From RGIG2094 sp045660065 (lineage in GTDB: Bacteria; Bacillota; Clostridia; RGIG6154): 28,616 nucleotides of DNA. Position numbers and translations under genes: made by a program. The stretch covers positions 1-28,616 of the forward strand of contig JAZRDC010000061.1 in NCBI GenBank assembly GCA_045660065.1, written 5' to 3'. Within the stretch, counting starts at the first letter, position 1, and each line of letters begins with the position of its first letter. The notes under the pieces are model-generated. The model worked only from the letters and a program-made list of their open reading frames with translations. It made no database searches and was not told the origin of the DNA. Below, piece after piece: positions 16,429 to 23,671 of the stretch.

Positions 16429-17214
16429 TTAATTATTCAACCACTTATGGTCAGGGTCAGTTGTCATATAAAATCCTCTTACAGGACCTGCCATTATCCA
16501 CAGCATATAGTTTTTGTATCCCGGTGCACTGTGGAACGGATGATAACCTCTTGGAATTTCCACAAAATCACCTGATTTTACTGTGTAAGTTTCGTCAACA
16601 TCGCCTTCCATTGTATACACCTTCTGAATACCAAAGCCCTGTGGCTTGTCGAATTCATAGTAGTAAATTTCTTCGGTATTTGCTTCTGTAGGCATATTAG
16701 CATCATCGTGTTTGTGTGGAGGATAGCTTGACCACTGTCCGCCTTCAATCCAGCATTCGCCGATATATACCTGATCTGCTTCAACTCTTTCGTCAAGAAC
16801 AAACATTGCGTGTCTTTGCCAACCGGGTTTTCCTAAATCTTTTGCAACAACATCGTCAGGATTGATTAAAACCGGTTTATGATCTTTAGTTGATGGGCAT
16901 TTTGCCACTGCAATAGAAACTTCTCCGCATGCAGTAATTGTAAATTCAGTATTTCTTGGCACATACACGCATGTAGCATTACCGTCGAAAACAGTTTCTC
17001 TTTCACCAATGTTTTCATATTTAAAGCCGTTGCCCTCAACAGTGCATTTTCCGCCTAATATAACCAATCCAAATTCTTTATTTTCTTCTGTGTAAGTTTT
17101 CTTTTCGCCCTCTGAAAGTCTTAACATATCTATTTCAACATTCTTGCAGTGGCTGTTTTCTTTTGTGAAAATTTCAGCTTTTCCCGGCTTTTTAGTCCAA
17201 CTTTTTTTATACAT
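16429..17214 (-). CDS. iolB: IolB-like 5-deoxy-glucuronate isomerase
   Basis: A 261-residue bicupin of the IolB/KduI type. IolB isomerises 5-deoxy-D-glucuronate to 2-deoxy-5-keto-D-gluconate in inositol breakdown. The second cupin has the metal ligands in SYPPHKHD (His167, His169), EEIYYY (Glu181/182) and YHPFHSAPGY (His225), and ends MAGPVRGFYMTTDPDHKWL, the IolB signature. The gene overlaps the PfkB kinase by 8 bases and is 4 bases from the FGGY kinase. The earlier inositol genes iolG, iolE and iolD are not in the window, so it may act on a related aldehyde sugar acid rather than an inositol product. Confidence 0.85.
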   Translation of the reverse strand: MYKKSWTKKPGKAEIFTKENSHCKNVEIDMLRLSEGEKKTYTEENKEFGLVILGGKCTVEGNGFKYENIGERETVFDGNATCVYVPRNTEFTITACGEVSIAVAKCPSTKDHKPVLINPDDVVAKDLGKPGWQRHAMFVLDERVEADQVYIGECWIEGGQWSSYPPHKHDDANMPTEANTEEIYYYEFDKPQGFGIQKVYTMEGDVDETYTVKSGDFVEIPRGYHPFHSAPGYKNYMLWIMAGPVRGFYMTTDPDHKWLNN

Positions 17215-18118
17215 TTATTCCTCGCTCCTTTAAAAACTCTATAGTTTCTTCATAAGTAGGCACTGCTTTTCTTGCACCCACTTTTGTGCATTTAAGTGCC
17301 GAAACCGCACTTGAGAAAATACACGCTTTATAATAATCAAATCCGGCTGCAGTTGCGTAAGCAAATGCCCCGTGAAAAACATCACCGGACCCGTTGGAAT
17401 CTACTGCTTCAACTAAAAATGCAGGATATTCCTTTATTTCATTTCCGTCAAAAATTATTCCGCCTTTTTTACCCTGTGTAATAACAACAATTTCAGGGCA
17501 GTACTTTTCAAAAAGGATTTTTGCGGCATCTTGTGCATTTTGGGCTTTAGTATGACCAATAGCAAACTCTTCTGATGGAATTAAAATGTCGGTATATGGT
17601 AAAAGTTTTTCAATTCCTTCGTAAAGTCCGCCTGCATCATAAAGTACCTTTGTTTGGCTTTCCTTTGCGATTTTTGCTCCTTCGATGGCTGCACTTAATT
17701 CGTTACCATCTACCATAAGGATTTCAGCATTTTTAATTGCGTCTTTCTGCAAGTCGTTAAGCTTGAGTGCAGGAATGTTTCCTCTATAAAAAACACAGGT
17801 TCTTGACGCAGTTTTTTTATTCAGCCATATTGATGATGAAAAAGAAACATATCCTTTTTCAAAAGTTACAAATTCTGTAGATACATTGTATTTTTCCAGA
17901 TCTCCCTTTAAAAAAGCACCAGGACCATCATCTGTCAATGCCCCGATATAAGCACAATCGCCACCAAGCTTAGAAGCGGCAACAAGCCCTGTTGCACATG
18001 GACCACCGCCACTTTGCACAGAGCTTTCTGCTTTTAATTTTGTGTCTTCTGCCGGAAAATCCGGGATGGTATACAAAGTATCATATACATTTGCACCAAT
18101 TCCCACTATTTTATTCAT
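17207..18118 (-). CDS. PfkB-family sugar kinase
   Basis: A 303-residue ribokinase-like kinase. The N-terminal substrate motif is SGGGPCATGLVAASKLGG (residues 36-53) and the anion hole/catalytic base is DSNGSGDVFHGAF with Asp246. GSGD replaces the commoner GAGD, a mild change. PfkB members include IolC (2-deoxy-5-ketogluconate kinase), ribokinase, KDG kinase and tagatose-6-P kinase. Between an IolB-like isomerase and a class II aldolase it takes the place IolC would have, but sequence alone does not fix the substrate. There is a 3-base gap after the aldolase gene. Confidence 0.87.
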   Translation of the reverse strand: MNKIVGIGANVYDTLYTIPDFPAEDTKLKAESSVQSGGGPCATGLVAASKLGGDCAYIGALTDDGPGAFLKGDLEKYNVSTEFVTFEKGYVSFSSSIWLNKKTASRTCVFYRGNIPALKLNDLQKDAIKNAEILMVDGNELSAAIEGAKIAKESQTKVLYDAGGLYEGIEKLLPYTDILIPSEEFAIGHTKAQNAQDAAKILFEKYCPEIVVITQGKKGGIIFDGNEIKEYPAFLVEAVDSNGSGDVFHGAFAYATAAGFDYYKACIFSSAVSALKCTKVGARKAVPTYEETIEFLKERGINV

Positions 18119-18121
18119 AAA

Positions 18122-18961
18122 TTAAGCCTTTCCGTTTGCTTCTACAAGTCTGATCTTTTCAACCGCAAGTTTTTTAACAACTTCGATAGGATGTTTCATG
18201 AAAAGATCAATAGCAAGACTTCTGTTAGGATCTGCAAGAGTTTCCTTTGTACCTTCTGCAAAAGCACAACATACATCTGTTCCGATGTTCATCTTACGGA
18301 TTCCCGCTTTGATTGCTGCTTTAACCTGTTCATCAGGAATTCCGCTTCCACCGTGAAGTACAAGGGGAGTTCCGCCTGTTGCTTCTCTTATTGCTTTTAC
18401 TCTTTCAATATCAAGTTTAGGTTCTTTCTTGTAGTGACCGTGAGCATTTCCTATGAGAACTGCAAGACAACAAACGCCTGTTTTCTTAACAAATTCGCCT
18501 GCTTCTGCAGGATCTGTGAATTCTTCCATAGCGTCATCGTTTACGCTTCCTACATGACCCAATTCACCTTCAACAGATACATCAATTGAACCGCAGATGT
18601 CTACAATGTGCTTTGTGTTTTCAATATTTTCTTCCAAAGGATGAACAGAACCATCATACATGATTCCTGTTGCTCCCCAACGAAGTGCTTTCTGAACTTC
18701 CAATTCAGAAGGACCGTGATCTAAATGGAAGCATACAGGAACTGTTGCTTTTCTTGCTGCCGCAACAATTGCAGGGCAAAGATAGTAACCAACTTCTTCA
18801 TTCAAAAGTCTTGGATATACCTGAAGGATAACCGGCGCTCTTTCTTCTTCAGCTGCCTTAATTATACCCATCACAGTTTCTGTGTTGTATACATTAAATG
18901 CAGGAATGGCGTAACCACCTTTTTCTGCCATATCAATAATTTCTTTAAGTGTTATAAGCAT
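18122..18961 (-). CDS. Class II (zinc) aldolase, FBA/GatY/IolJ family
   Basis: A 279-residue class II aldolase that cleaves a ketose phosphate or keto-acid phosphate to DHAP plus an aldehyde. The zinc and catalytic residues are in CFHLDHGPSE (His79, Asp81, His82), EGELGHVG (Glu131/133), IGNAHGHYK (His174) and VLHGGSGIP (His203). The phosphate-binding segment is KMNIGTDV (NIGTD, 225-229). The length fits GatY/KbaY/IolJ rather than the longer glycolytic FBA. Following the PfkB and IolB-like order, an IolJ-type reaction is possible. The ATG is embedded in the last codons of the Fe-S gene (10-base overlap). Confidence 0.88.
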   Translation of the reverse strand: MLITLKEIIDMAEKGGYAIPAFNVYNTETVMGIIKAAEEERAPVILQVYPRLLNEEVGYYLCPAIVAAARKATVPVCFHLDHGPSELEVQKALRWGATGIMYDGSVHPLEENIENTKHIVDICGSIDVSVEGELGHVGSVNDDAMEEFTDPAEAGEFVKKTGVCCLAVLIGNAHGHYKKEPKLDIERVKAIREATGGTPLVLHGGSGIPDEQVKAAIKAGIRKMNIGTDVCCAFAEGTKETLADPNRSLAIDLFMKHPIEVVKKLAVEKIRLVEANGKA

Positions 18962-20016
18962 TTTAAAACTGCCTCCTCAAGTTTCATAAGCTGAATGTTT
19001 TCAGGTTTTGTTTCAGAAAGGAGTGCATATTCTGCAGGACTTACCGTTACAACTACTTCAGCATCTGCATTTTCTGCATTAATCCATCTGTTTTCTGCCA
19101 CCTTCTTCATAACATTTGGCATATATTCATTCATAATAAGATTGCCTGCAAGCATTGTGTACTGGCGATTCAAAAGCATTTCTTTAACTTCGCCGCAAGC
19201 TGAAAGAATTTCTCTTACAGGATTTGTTTCTTCTAAATCTCTTGCTAAAATCGGGCTGTCCTGCGGGGTAAATTTAAGACCTGAATTTTTAACTGCAAGT
19301 TTGTTTTCTTTGATAAGTTGTGCAACAAACGATGTAAATGTAACAACCTCGGCTTTAAGGTCTACGCCCCATTCTTTATATTCACGCATCATAACCTTTG
19401 CATCTGCAGGGTCATAACAAATAACTTTTTTATAGTTATTCAAAACTGATGCACAGTTTTCCATAATCTGTTTTGTTTCAGCTGCAGCACCTACCATAAA
19501 GTCCATTGAATAACCGCTGTTTGGTTCGTCTTTTAAAACAGCAAAATCTACATTTGCTTTTTTAAGGAGTTCAATTGCATCGCCATAGCAGTTTGTAACT
19601 CTTGCATCTTCACCGAGGAAGAAAAGGGTATCTCCGCCCTTGATTTCTTCAACATTTACATCTTTTCCGTAGATATTGCCTTTTTCCTGAAGATTTGAAA
19701 TCATATTCATTATGTATTCAGGGAGTTTTCCGTCCAACGCAGCACCAAGACGAGCTTCTTTTGTGAACATTACAGGATCCCAACCTGTAACACAATCGGT
19801 CATACATCCGCCGCAAAGTGAACATTCGTAAACGTTATTTATGATATCATCTGAATAATCAATTGTATCTCTCATAACAAGTGATAATCCAAGTGCTCTT
19901 GCACGAGCTGTATTTCTTTCAAGTCCTGTTGCGTTTCCGATAGGACATACATGGTGGCACATCCAGCAGAAACGACAGCTATCTATATGTTCTTTTGATT
20001 TCTGAGTAAATTGCAT
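18952..20016 (-). CDS. GlpC/LctD-like Fe-S electron-transfer protein
   Basis: A 354-residue iron-sulfur subunit. The N terminus carries two [4Fe-4S] ferredoxin motifs: Cys14, 17, 20, 24 (CRFCWMCHHVCP) and Cys65, 68, 71, 75 (CSLCGGCMTDC). The C-terminal two thirds keep the length and outline of the CCG-domain pair of GlpC, GlcF and heterodisulfide-reductase-type proteins. However, the CCG cysteines are gone: YDPADAKVMMREY stands where NCPSC-type sequence is expected, and AGNLIMNEY where CCGGGG is expected. It probably takes electrons from the FAD oxidase encoded just upstream (14-base gap) and passes them to the ETF fusion. Confidence 0.85.
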   Translation of the reverse strand: MQFTQKSKEHIDSCRFCWMCHHVCPIGNATGLERNTARARALGLSLVMRDTIDYSDDIINNVYECSLCGGCMTDCVTGWDPVMFTKEARLGAALDGKLPEYIMNMISNLQEKGNIYGKDVNVEEIKGGDTLFFLGEDARVTNCYGDAIELLKKANVDFAVLKDEPNSGYSMDFMVGAAAETKQIMENCASVLNNYKKVICYDPADAKVMMREYKEWGVDLKAEVVTFTSFVAQLIKENKLAVKNSGLKFTPQDSPILARDLEETNPVREILSACGEVKEMLLNRQYTMLAGNLIMNEYMPNVMKKVAENRWINAENADAEVVVTVSPAEYALLSETKPENIQLMKLEEAVLKCL

Positions 20017-20030
20017 ATTAAGTCCCTCCC

Positions 20031-21455
20031 TTATAATCCAAGTTTGAACGGATTCATAATTCCATTCGGATCAAGTTGCTTTTTAATTCCTTCAAATACC
20101 TGCATTGCAGGACCGTATTGCTCTTTCATAAGTCTGCCAAGCTTAATGCCAACGCCGTGATGGTCATTTACAACACCGCCGTTGGCAAGAGCAGTTCTTA
20201 CGCCGCAATTCCAGATTTCCTGATGAAGTCTGAACGCTTCATGGGGATCTTTAGGAACATCTTTACCATCTACTATAAATCTGTCGTAAATCATGCAACC
20301 CCAGTCATACCAATGTGAGAAATGTGCTATAAACTTCGCTTGCGGGAAGTTTCCTTCTATTGCTTTTTTCATTTCCCAGTAGATTTTTTCAATCTTATCG
20401 TAAGGTGCAATTGTATCCATTGTACCAAAGCACTGAGGAATATCCATCATATGTCCCGGATAGAAGAATGTAATCTTTTCTTTCCACCATTTTTCACCAT
20501 ATTCACTGCCTAAGTCTTCTGCACCATATTTACTAAATGTTTCAAGAAGGATTTTCATTTCAAGGTCAGCAATTTCTTTAACGCCTTCAACAGCGATATT
20601 CATAAATGCGCCCTTCTTTTCAACGCCAACGATTTTCTTAATGAGTGATGCAGTTTCCGCTTCGTCATAAAGACGCATAACAGACGGCTTGAATTTCTGC
20701 AAAAGTTCTCTTCCTGCATTGAAAGCATCTGTCATATTATGGAATAAAAATCCTCTGAACTGTCTTGATTCAGGCTGAGCATAAATTCTCATCTGTGCCT
20801 TTGTCATAACACCAAGAGTTCCTTCAGAACCAATGAAAATCTGATTAAGGTCAGGACCTGCTGCGTGTTTTGGTGCAGGTGATGTTTCAATAATATCACC
20901 ATTTGGAAGAACAACTTCCATCTGAAGAACCATATCGTCAATTTTACCGTACTTTGTTGAAGAAACACCAATACCACGATGAGCCAAAAATCCGCCCACA
21001 GTTGAACAGGTAAGTGATGAAGGATAGTGCATTGTTGCATATCCCTTTTCATTTGCTGCCCATTCAATATGCTTGTAAATAGCACCTGTTCCGCACTCTA
21101 TGTACATACCTTGCTCATTTACATCATAAATCTTATTCATTCTCTTGGTATCTAAAACAATACCGCCGCAAACAGGCAATGCTCCACCTTGTGAGCCGCC
21201 ACCGCCGCCCCAAGTGGTAACAGGGATCTTATAATAGTTAGCAATTTTTAATACTGCTGATACTTCTTTTGCATCTTTCGGTGCAACTATAAAATCGCCT
21301 TCAGGCATTCTTAAACCTCTGTCGACCCACATTCTTGACAACCAGAAAAAGTCAACGCTGTGAGTTAATTTGTCAATTGTTCTTGTAGAACAATTTTCTC
21401 TTCCGACTGCATCCTCAAGTTCGGTTGCAATCACATCAAATAAAAAATCTGTCAT
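20031..21455 (-). CDS. FAD-binding oxidase, AGPS/GlcD-like
   Basis: A 474-residue flavoprotein of the PCMH/VAO type. The FAD domain has VAPKDAKEVSAVLKIANYY, the glycine-rich TTWGGGGGSQGG and STVGGFLAHRGIGVSSTKYG followed by FIGSEGTLGVMTKAQ. The STVGGF...YGKIDDM pattern and the C-terminal NDHHGVG and LDPNGIMNPFKLGL are most like alkyl-DHAP synthase relatives and D-lactate/glycolate oxidases. The substrate is probably a hydroxy acid, polyol or sugar, oxidised with electrons sent to the adjacent Fe-S protein and the ETF. This parallels the LctBCD lactate dehydrogenase/ETF of acetogens. Which hydroxyl group is oxidised cannot be told. Confidence 0.86.
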   Translation of the reverse strand: MTDFLFDVIATELEDAVGRENCSTRTIDKLTHSVDFFWLSRMWVDRGLRMPEGDFIVAPKDAKEVSAVLKIANYYKIPVTTWGGGGGSQGGALPVCGGIVLDTKRMNKIYDVNEQGMYIECGTGAIYKHIEWAANEKGYATMHYPSSLTCSTVGGFLAHRGIGVSSTKYGKIDDMVLQMEVVLPNGDIIETSPAPKHAAGPDLNQIFIGSEGTLGVMTKAQMRIYAQPESRQFRGFLFHNMTDAFNAGRELLQKFKPSVMRLYDEAETASLIKKIVGVEKKGAFMNIAVEGVKEIADLEMKILLETFSKYGAEDLGSEYGEKWWKEKITFFYPGHMMDIPQCFGTMDTIAPYDKIEKIYWEMKKAIEGNFPQAKFIAHFSHWYDWGCMIYDRFIVDGKDVPKDPHEAFRLHQEIWNCGVRTALANGGVVNDHHGVGIKLGRLMKEQYGPAMQVFEGIKKQLDPNGIMNPFKLGL

Positions 21456-21458
21456 TGT

Positions 21459-22634
21459 TTACCCTTCCTTCTTAACTACTTTTCCATTTAAAATTACATT
21501 TACAATCTTAAGTTTAGGATCAAAAATTACGATGTCGGCAATATTACCTTCTTTAAGAATACCTTTATTTTTAATCCCTAAAATCTTTGCAGGTGTTTTT
21601 GTTATCATTTTCACGGTATCAACAATAGAAAATCCGTAATGGTTAACACCTTTTTCAAGGAGCATTGCTGTGGTTGCGATACTTCCAGCAAAAAATGATC
21701 TGTCAGGAAGCTTGGCAACGCCATCTTCAATAATTACTCTATTTTCTTCCTTGATTTCGCCAAGATAGCTTTCTTTTACATCAGTTCCGGCAGGACGAAG
21801 CGCATCGGTAACCAATGCAACTTTGTCTGTACCTTTTATTTTTACTGCCAACTTCAAAGCATCAACCGCTGCGTGCTTTCCGTCTGCTATAAGTTCAACA
21901 GTAACATTATCATCAAGATATGCCGCTTCAATTACACCTGCTTTTACTTCCTGATTTATTTTTCTGACTGTAGGTGTTGCGCTATAAAGATGAGTTATAT
22001 GATTAAATCCATTTTTAAAGGCTTCAGTAGCAATATCGCTTGTAGCATCACTGTGGCCAAGTGCCATCTGCACACCGTTTTCTATCATTGTTTTTGCAAA
22101 AGGATACATGTTATCAAGTTCAGGAGCTGCAGTGATTCTCTTGATAATTCCTGCGCCTTCTTCTAACAGTATTTTTGTTTCTTCATCATTTGGCGAATGG
22201 AGCAAATGCTCTTTATGCGCACCTTTTTGTGCCTTTGAAATATATGGGCCTTCTAAATGAATGCCATAAAAATTCGGACAATATTTGGAAAACTCCTTGT
22301 AAGCCTTAATAAGCTTCATTGTCACATCAAATTCGGACGATACCGCCGTAGGTACAATAGTTGTTGTACCATTTAAAAGATGAGTTTTTGAAATTCCTTC
22401 AAAAGCTTCTCTTGTGCAATCCATAAAATCATATCCGCCGCCGCCGTGAACGTGAATATCTATAAAGCCGGGGGAAACATAGTTTCCTTTTGCATCTACC
22501 ACCTCACAATTTTCAGGAACTTCGCCTGAAAAATCCATGCTTTCTATAATCCCATCGTTTATCAAAATATCACAGGATACTGTTTTTTCATCTACAATGG
22601 CATTAGCGTTTTTTATAAGTAAATACTGCATCAT
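21459..22634 (-). CDS. nagA: N-acetylglucosamine-6-phosphate deacetylase NagA
   Basis: A 391-residue amidohydrolase that removes the acetyl group from GlcNAc-6-P. Metal and catalytic residues are in PGFIDIHVHGGGG (His61, His63), HLEGPYIS (Glu128), ALGHSDAT (His194), THLYSAT (His215) and LVTDALRPAG (catalytic Asp277). THLYSATPTVRKINQEV replaces the usual THLFNAMxP...REPG segment, and DALRPAG replaces DAMxAAG, so substrate preference may differ from the E. coli enzyme. The ATG overlaps the stop of the upstream NagB-like gene (ATGA), giving translational coupling. Confidence 0.9.
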   Translation of the reverse strand: MMQYLLIKNANAIVDEKTVSCDILINDGIIESMDFSGEVPENCEVVDAKGNYVSPGFIDIHVHGGGGYDFMDCTREAFEGISKTHLLNGTTTIVPTAVSSEFDVTMKLIKAYKEFSKYCPNFYGIHLEGPYISKAQKGAHKEHLLHSPNDEETKILLEEGAGIIKRITAAPELDNMYPFAKTMIENGVQMALGHSDATSDIATEAFKNGFNHITHLYSATPTVRKINQEVKAGVIEAAYLDDNVTVELIADGKHAAVDALKLAVKIKGTDKVALVTDALRPAGTDVKESYLGEIKEENRVIIEDGVAKLPDRSFFAGSIATTAMLLEKGVNHYGFSIVDTVKMITKTPAKILGIKNKGILKEGNIADIVIFDPKLKIVNVILNGKVVKKEG

Positions 22635-23479
22635 TTGTTATACACCCTGATTTCAGGTATTGGACTTTCTAATGCAACTGATGCTGCGTAAAGCATAGCA
22701 TCCGGGTGATTCTGGAAAAGCGAACATGGAACTTTTGCAGTAACTTCACCGTGTAAAACTTTTCTTAATGCACCGGCATTCCAGTCACGTGGCATACACA
22801 TTCTTACTTTTTTAGCCATGAACATTTCTTTCATACCAACAGTAATACAGTATTTCGGAATAGCTTCCAAATCACCGCCGCAGTTCATAAAGCAGTTGAT
22901 TGTTCTTGTTTCTCTTGATACTTCTAAAACTCTTGTAGGACGGTTTAAAAATTCTTCATTTGTAAATTCTTCATCGCCGTATGGTGGTTCATTAAATGCA
23001 TAATGACCGTTAATACCGATACCGCCGAATACCATATCAAGTTTACCGTGCTTTTCGATAAGCTCCATAACTTTACCGGGATTTTCAGGGTCAGGGAAGT
23101 ATCTGTTTTCTACAGGTACATTCAATTCATCATCAATCTGACTGTAGAAAATTCTGTCCATACCGCCTCTGAATGACAATGGATCGTTAACATCTATGTA
23201 TTTCTTATCGTCGGTAAGATATTCGTCCATATTTATAAATGTACAATTTTTAAGGCTGATTCTGTACTTGTTAATAAGATAAACAAGTCTTGCGTATGGG
23301 CCGATAGGTCCGTAGGGCACTACCATAATTGTAGGTTCACCTTTTTTGTTATTTTCTTCAATAACTTCTAAAACTTCAATTGCTACTTTCCAGTACATAT
23401 CAACTTCTGCATCACACACATTAAGTTTGATATTACTGCCTTTTCCTAATTCTTCTTTTGGAATCAAATTGACATTCAT
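22631..23479 (-). CDS. NagB-like amino-sugar phosphate isomerase/deaminase (copy 2)
   Basis: This is the first gene of the operon: 282 residues, glucosamine-6-phosphate deaminase family. Motifs are INMDEYLTD (catalytic Asp), VFGGIGINGHYAFNEPP (ring-opening, His and Glu) and YCITVGMKEMF. It is a clear paralogue of the copy near the operon end; both share TRETRTIN/SRETRTIN, CITxGMK and a C-terminal part unlike classical NagB. ATG 23479 is chosen because GGAGG lies 8 bases upstream; the ATG at 23494 would overlap that site. It is coupled to nagA by ATGA. A family role in deaminating the product of NagA is likely, but a different aminosugar is possible. Confidence 0.82.
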   Translation of the reverse strand: MNVNLIPKEELGKGSNIKLNVCDAEVDMYWKVAIEVLEVIEENNKKGEPTIMVVPYGPIGPYARLVYLINKYRISLKNCTFINMDEYLTDDKKYIDVNDPLSFRGGMDRIFYSQIDDELNVPVENRYFPDPENPGKVMELIEKHGKLDMVFGGIGINGHYAFNEPPYGDEEFTNEEFLNRPTRVLEVSRETRTINCFMNCGGDLEAIPKYCITVGMKEMFMAKKVRMCMPRDWNAGALRKVLHGEVTAKVPCSLFQNHPDAMLYAASVALESPIPEIRVYNK

Positions 23480-23542
23480 TTCGAAATCCTCCATTGTATT
23501 TTAAATTTTATTTGTGCTAACTTTATTGTTGGCTATATTTAA

Positions 23543-23571
23543 ATTGTACCACCAGATACGATTAACTTCAC
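23543..23571 (-). promoter_or_regulatory. Candidate operon promoter with extended -10 and weak -35
   Basis: On the minus strand, TACAAT (23543-23548) is preceded by TGG, an extended -10. A 17-base spacer leads to GTGAAG (23566-23571), only half matching TTGACA. A weak -35 just below candidate binding repeats is the usual build of an AraC-activated promoter. It would drive the genes from 23479 down to at least 11092. Confidence 0.5.
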
Positions 23572-23588
23572 TAGACAAACTAACACAA
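23570..23588. promoter_or_regulatory. Candidate AraC-regulator operator, tandem half-sites
   Basis: ACTAGACAA (23570-23578) is followed directly by ACTAACACAA (23579-23588), imperfect direct repeats about one helical turn apart. They abut the weak -35 of the operon promoter. AraC-family activators bind direct repeats at this place. The match is suggestive only. Confidence 0.35.
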
Positions 23589-23613
23589 TTATTGGACTTT
23601 TTCACACTATCGA

Positions 23614-23642
23614 TTGACATGTGCTTTATATTCTTGTATAAT
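23614..23642 (+). promoter_or_regulatory. Consensus sigma-A promoter of the AraC-family gene
   Basis: TTGACA (23614-23619) and TATAAT (23637-23642) both match the consensus perfectly with the ideal 17-base spacer. Transcription would start near 23649, giving a leader of about 23 bases with GGAGGG before ATG 23672. The regulator is therefore probably made constitutively at a high level unless repressed. Confidence 0.85.
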
Positions 23643-23671
23643 ATATTTAAACAATTTGGAGGGATATTTTT

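Noticed and set aside
12793..23479. Asn in place of the catalytic Asp in the GxDGH motif of both NagB-like proteins
   Set aside because: Gram-positive NagB proteins also have Asn at this position, so it does not indicate loss of activity.
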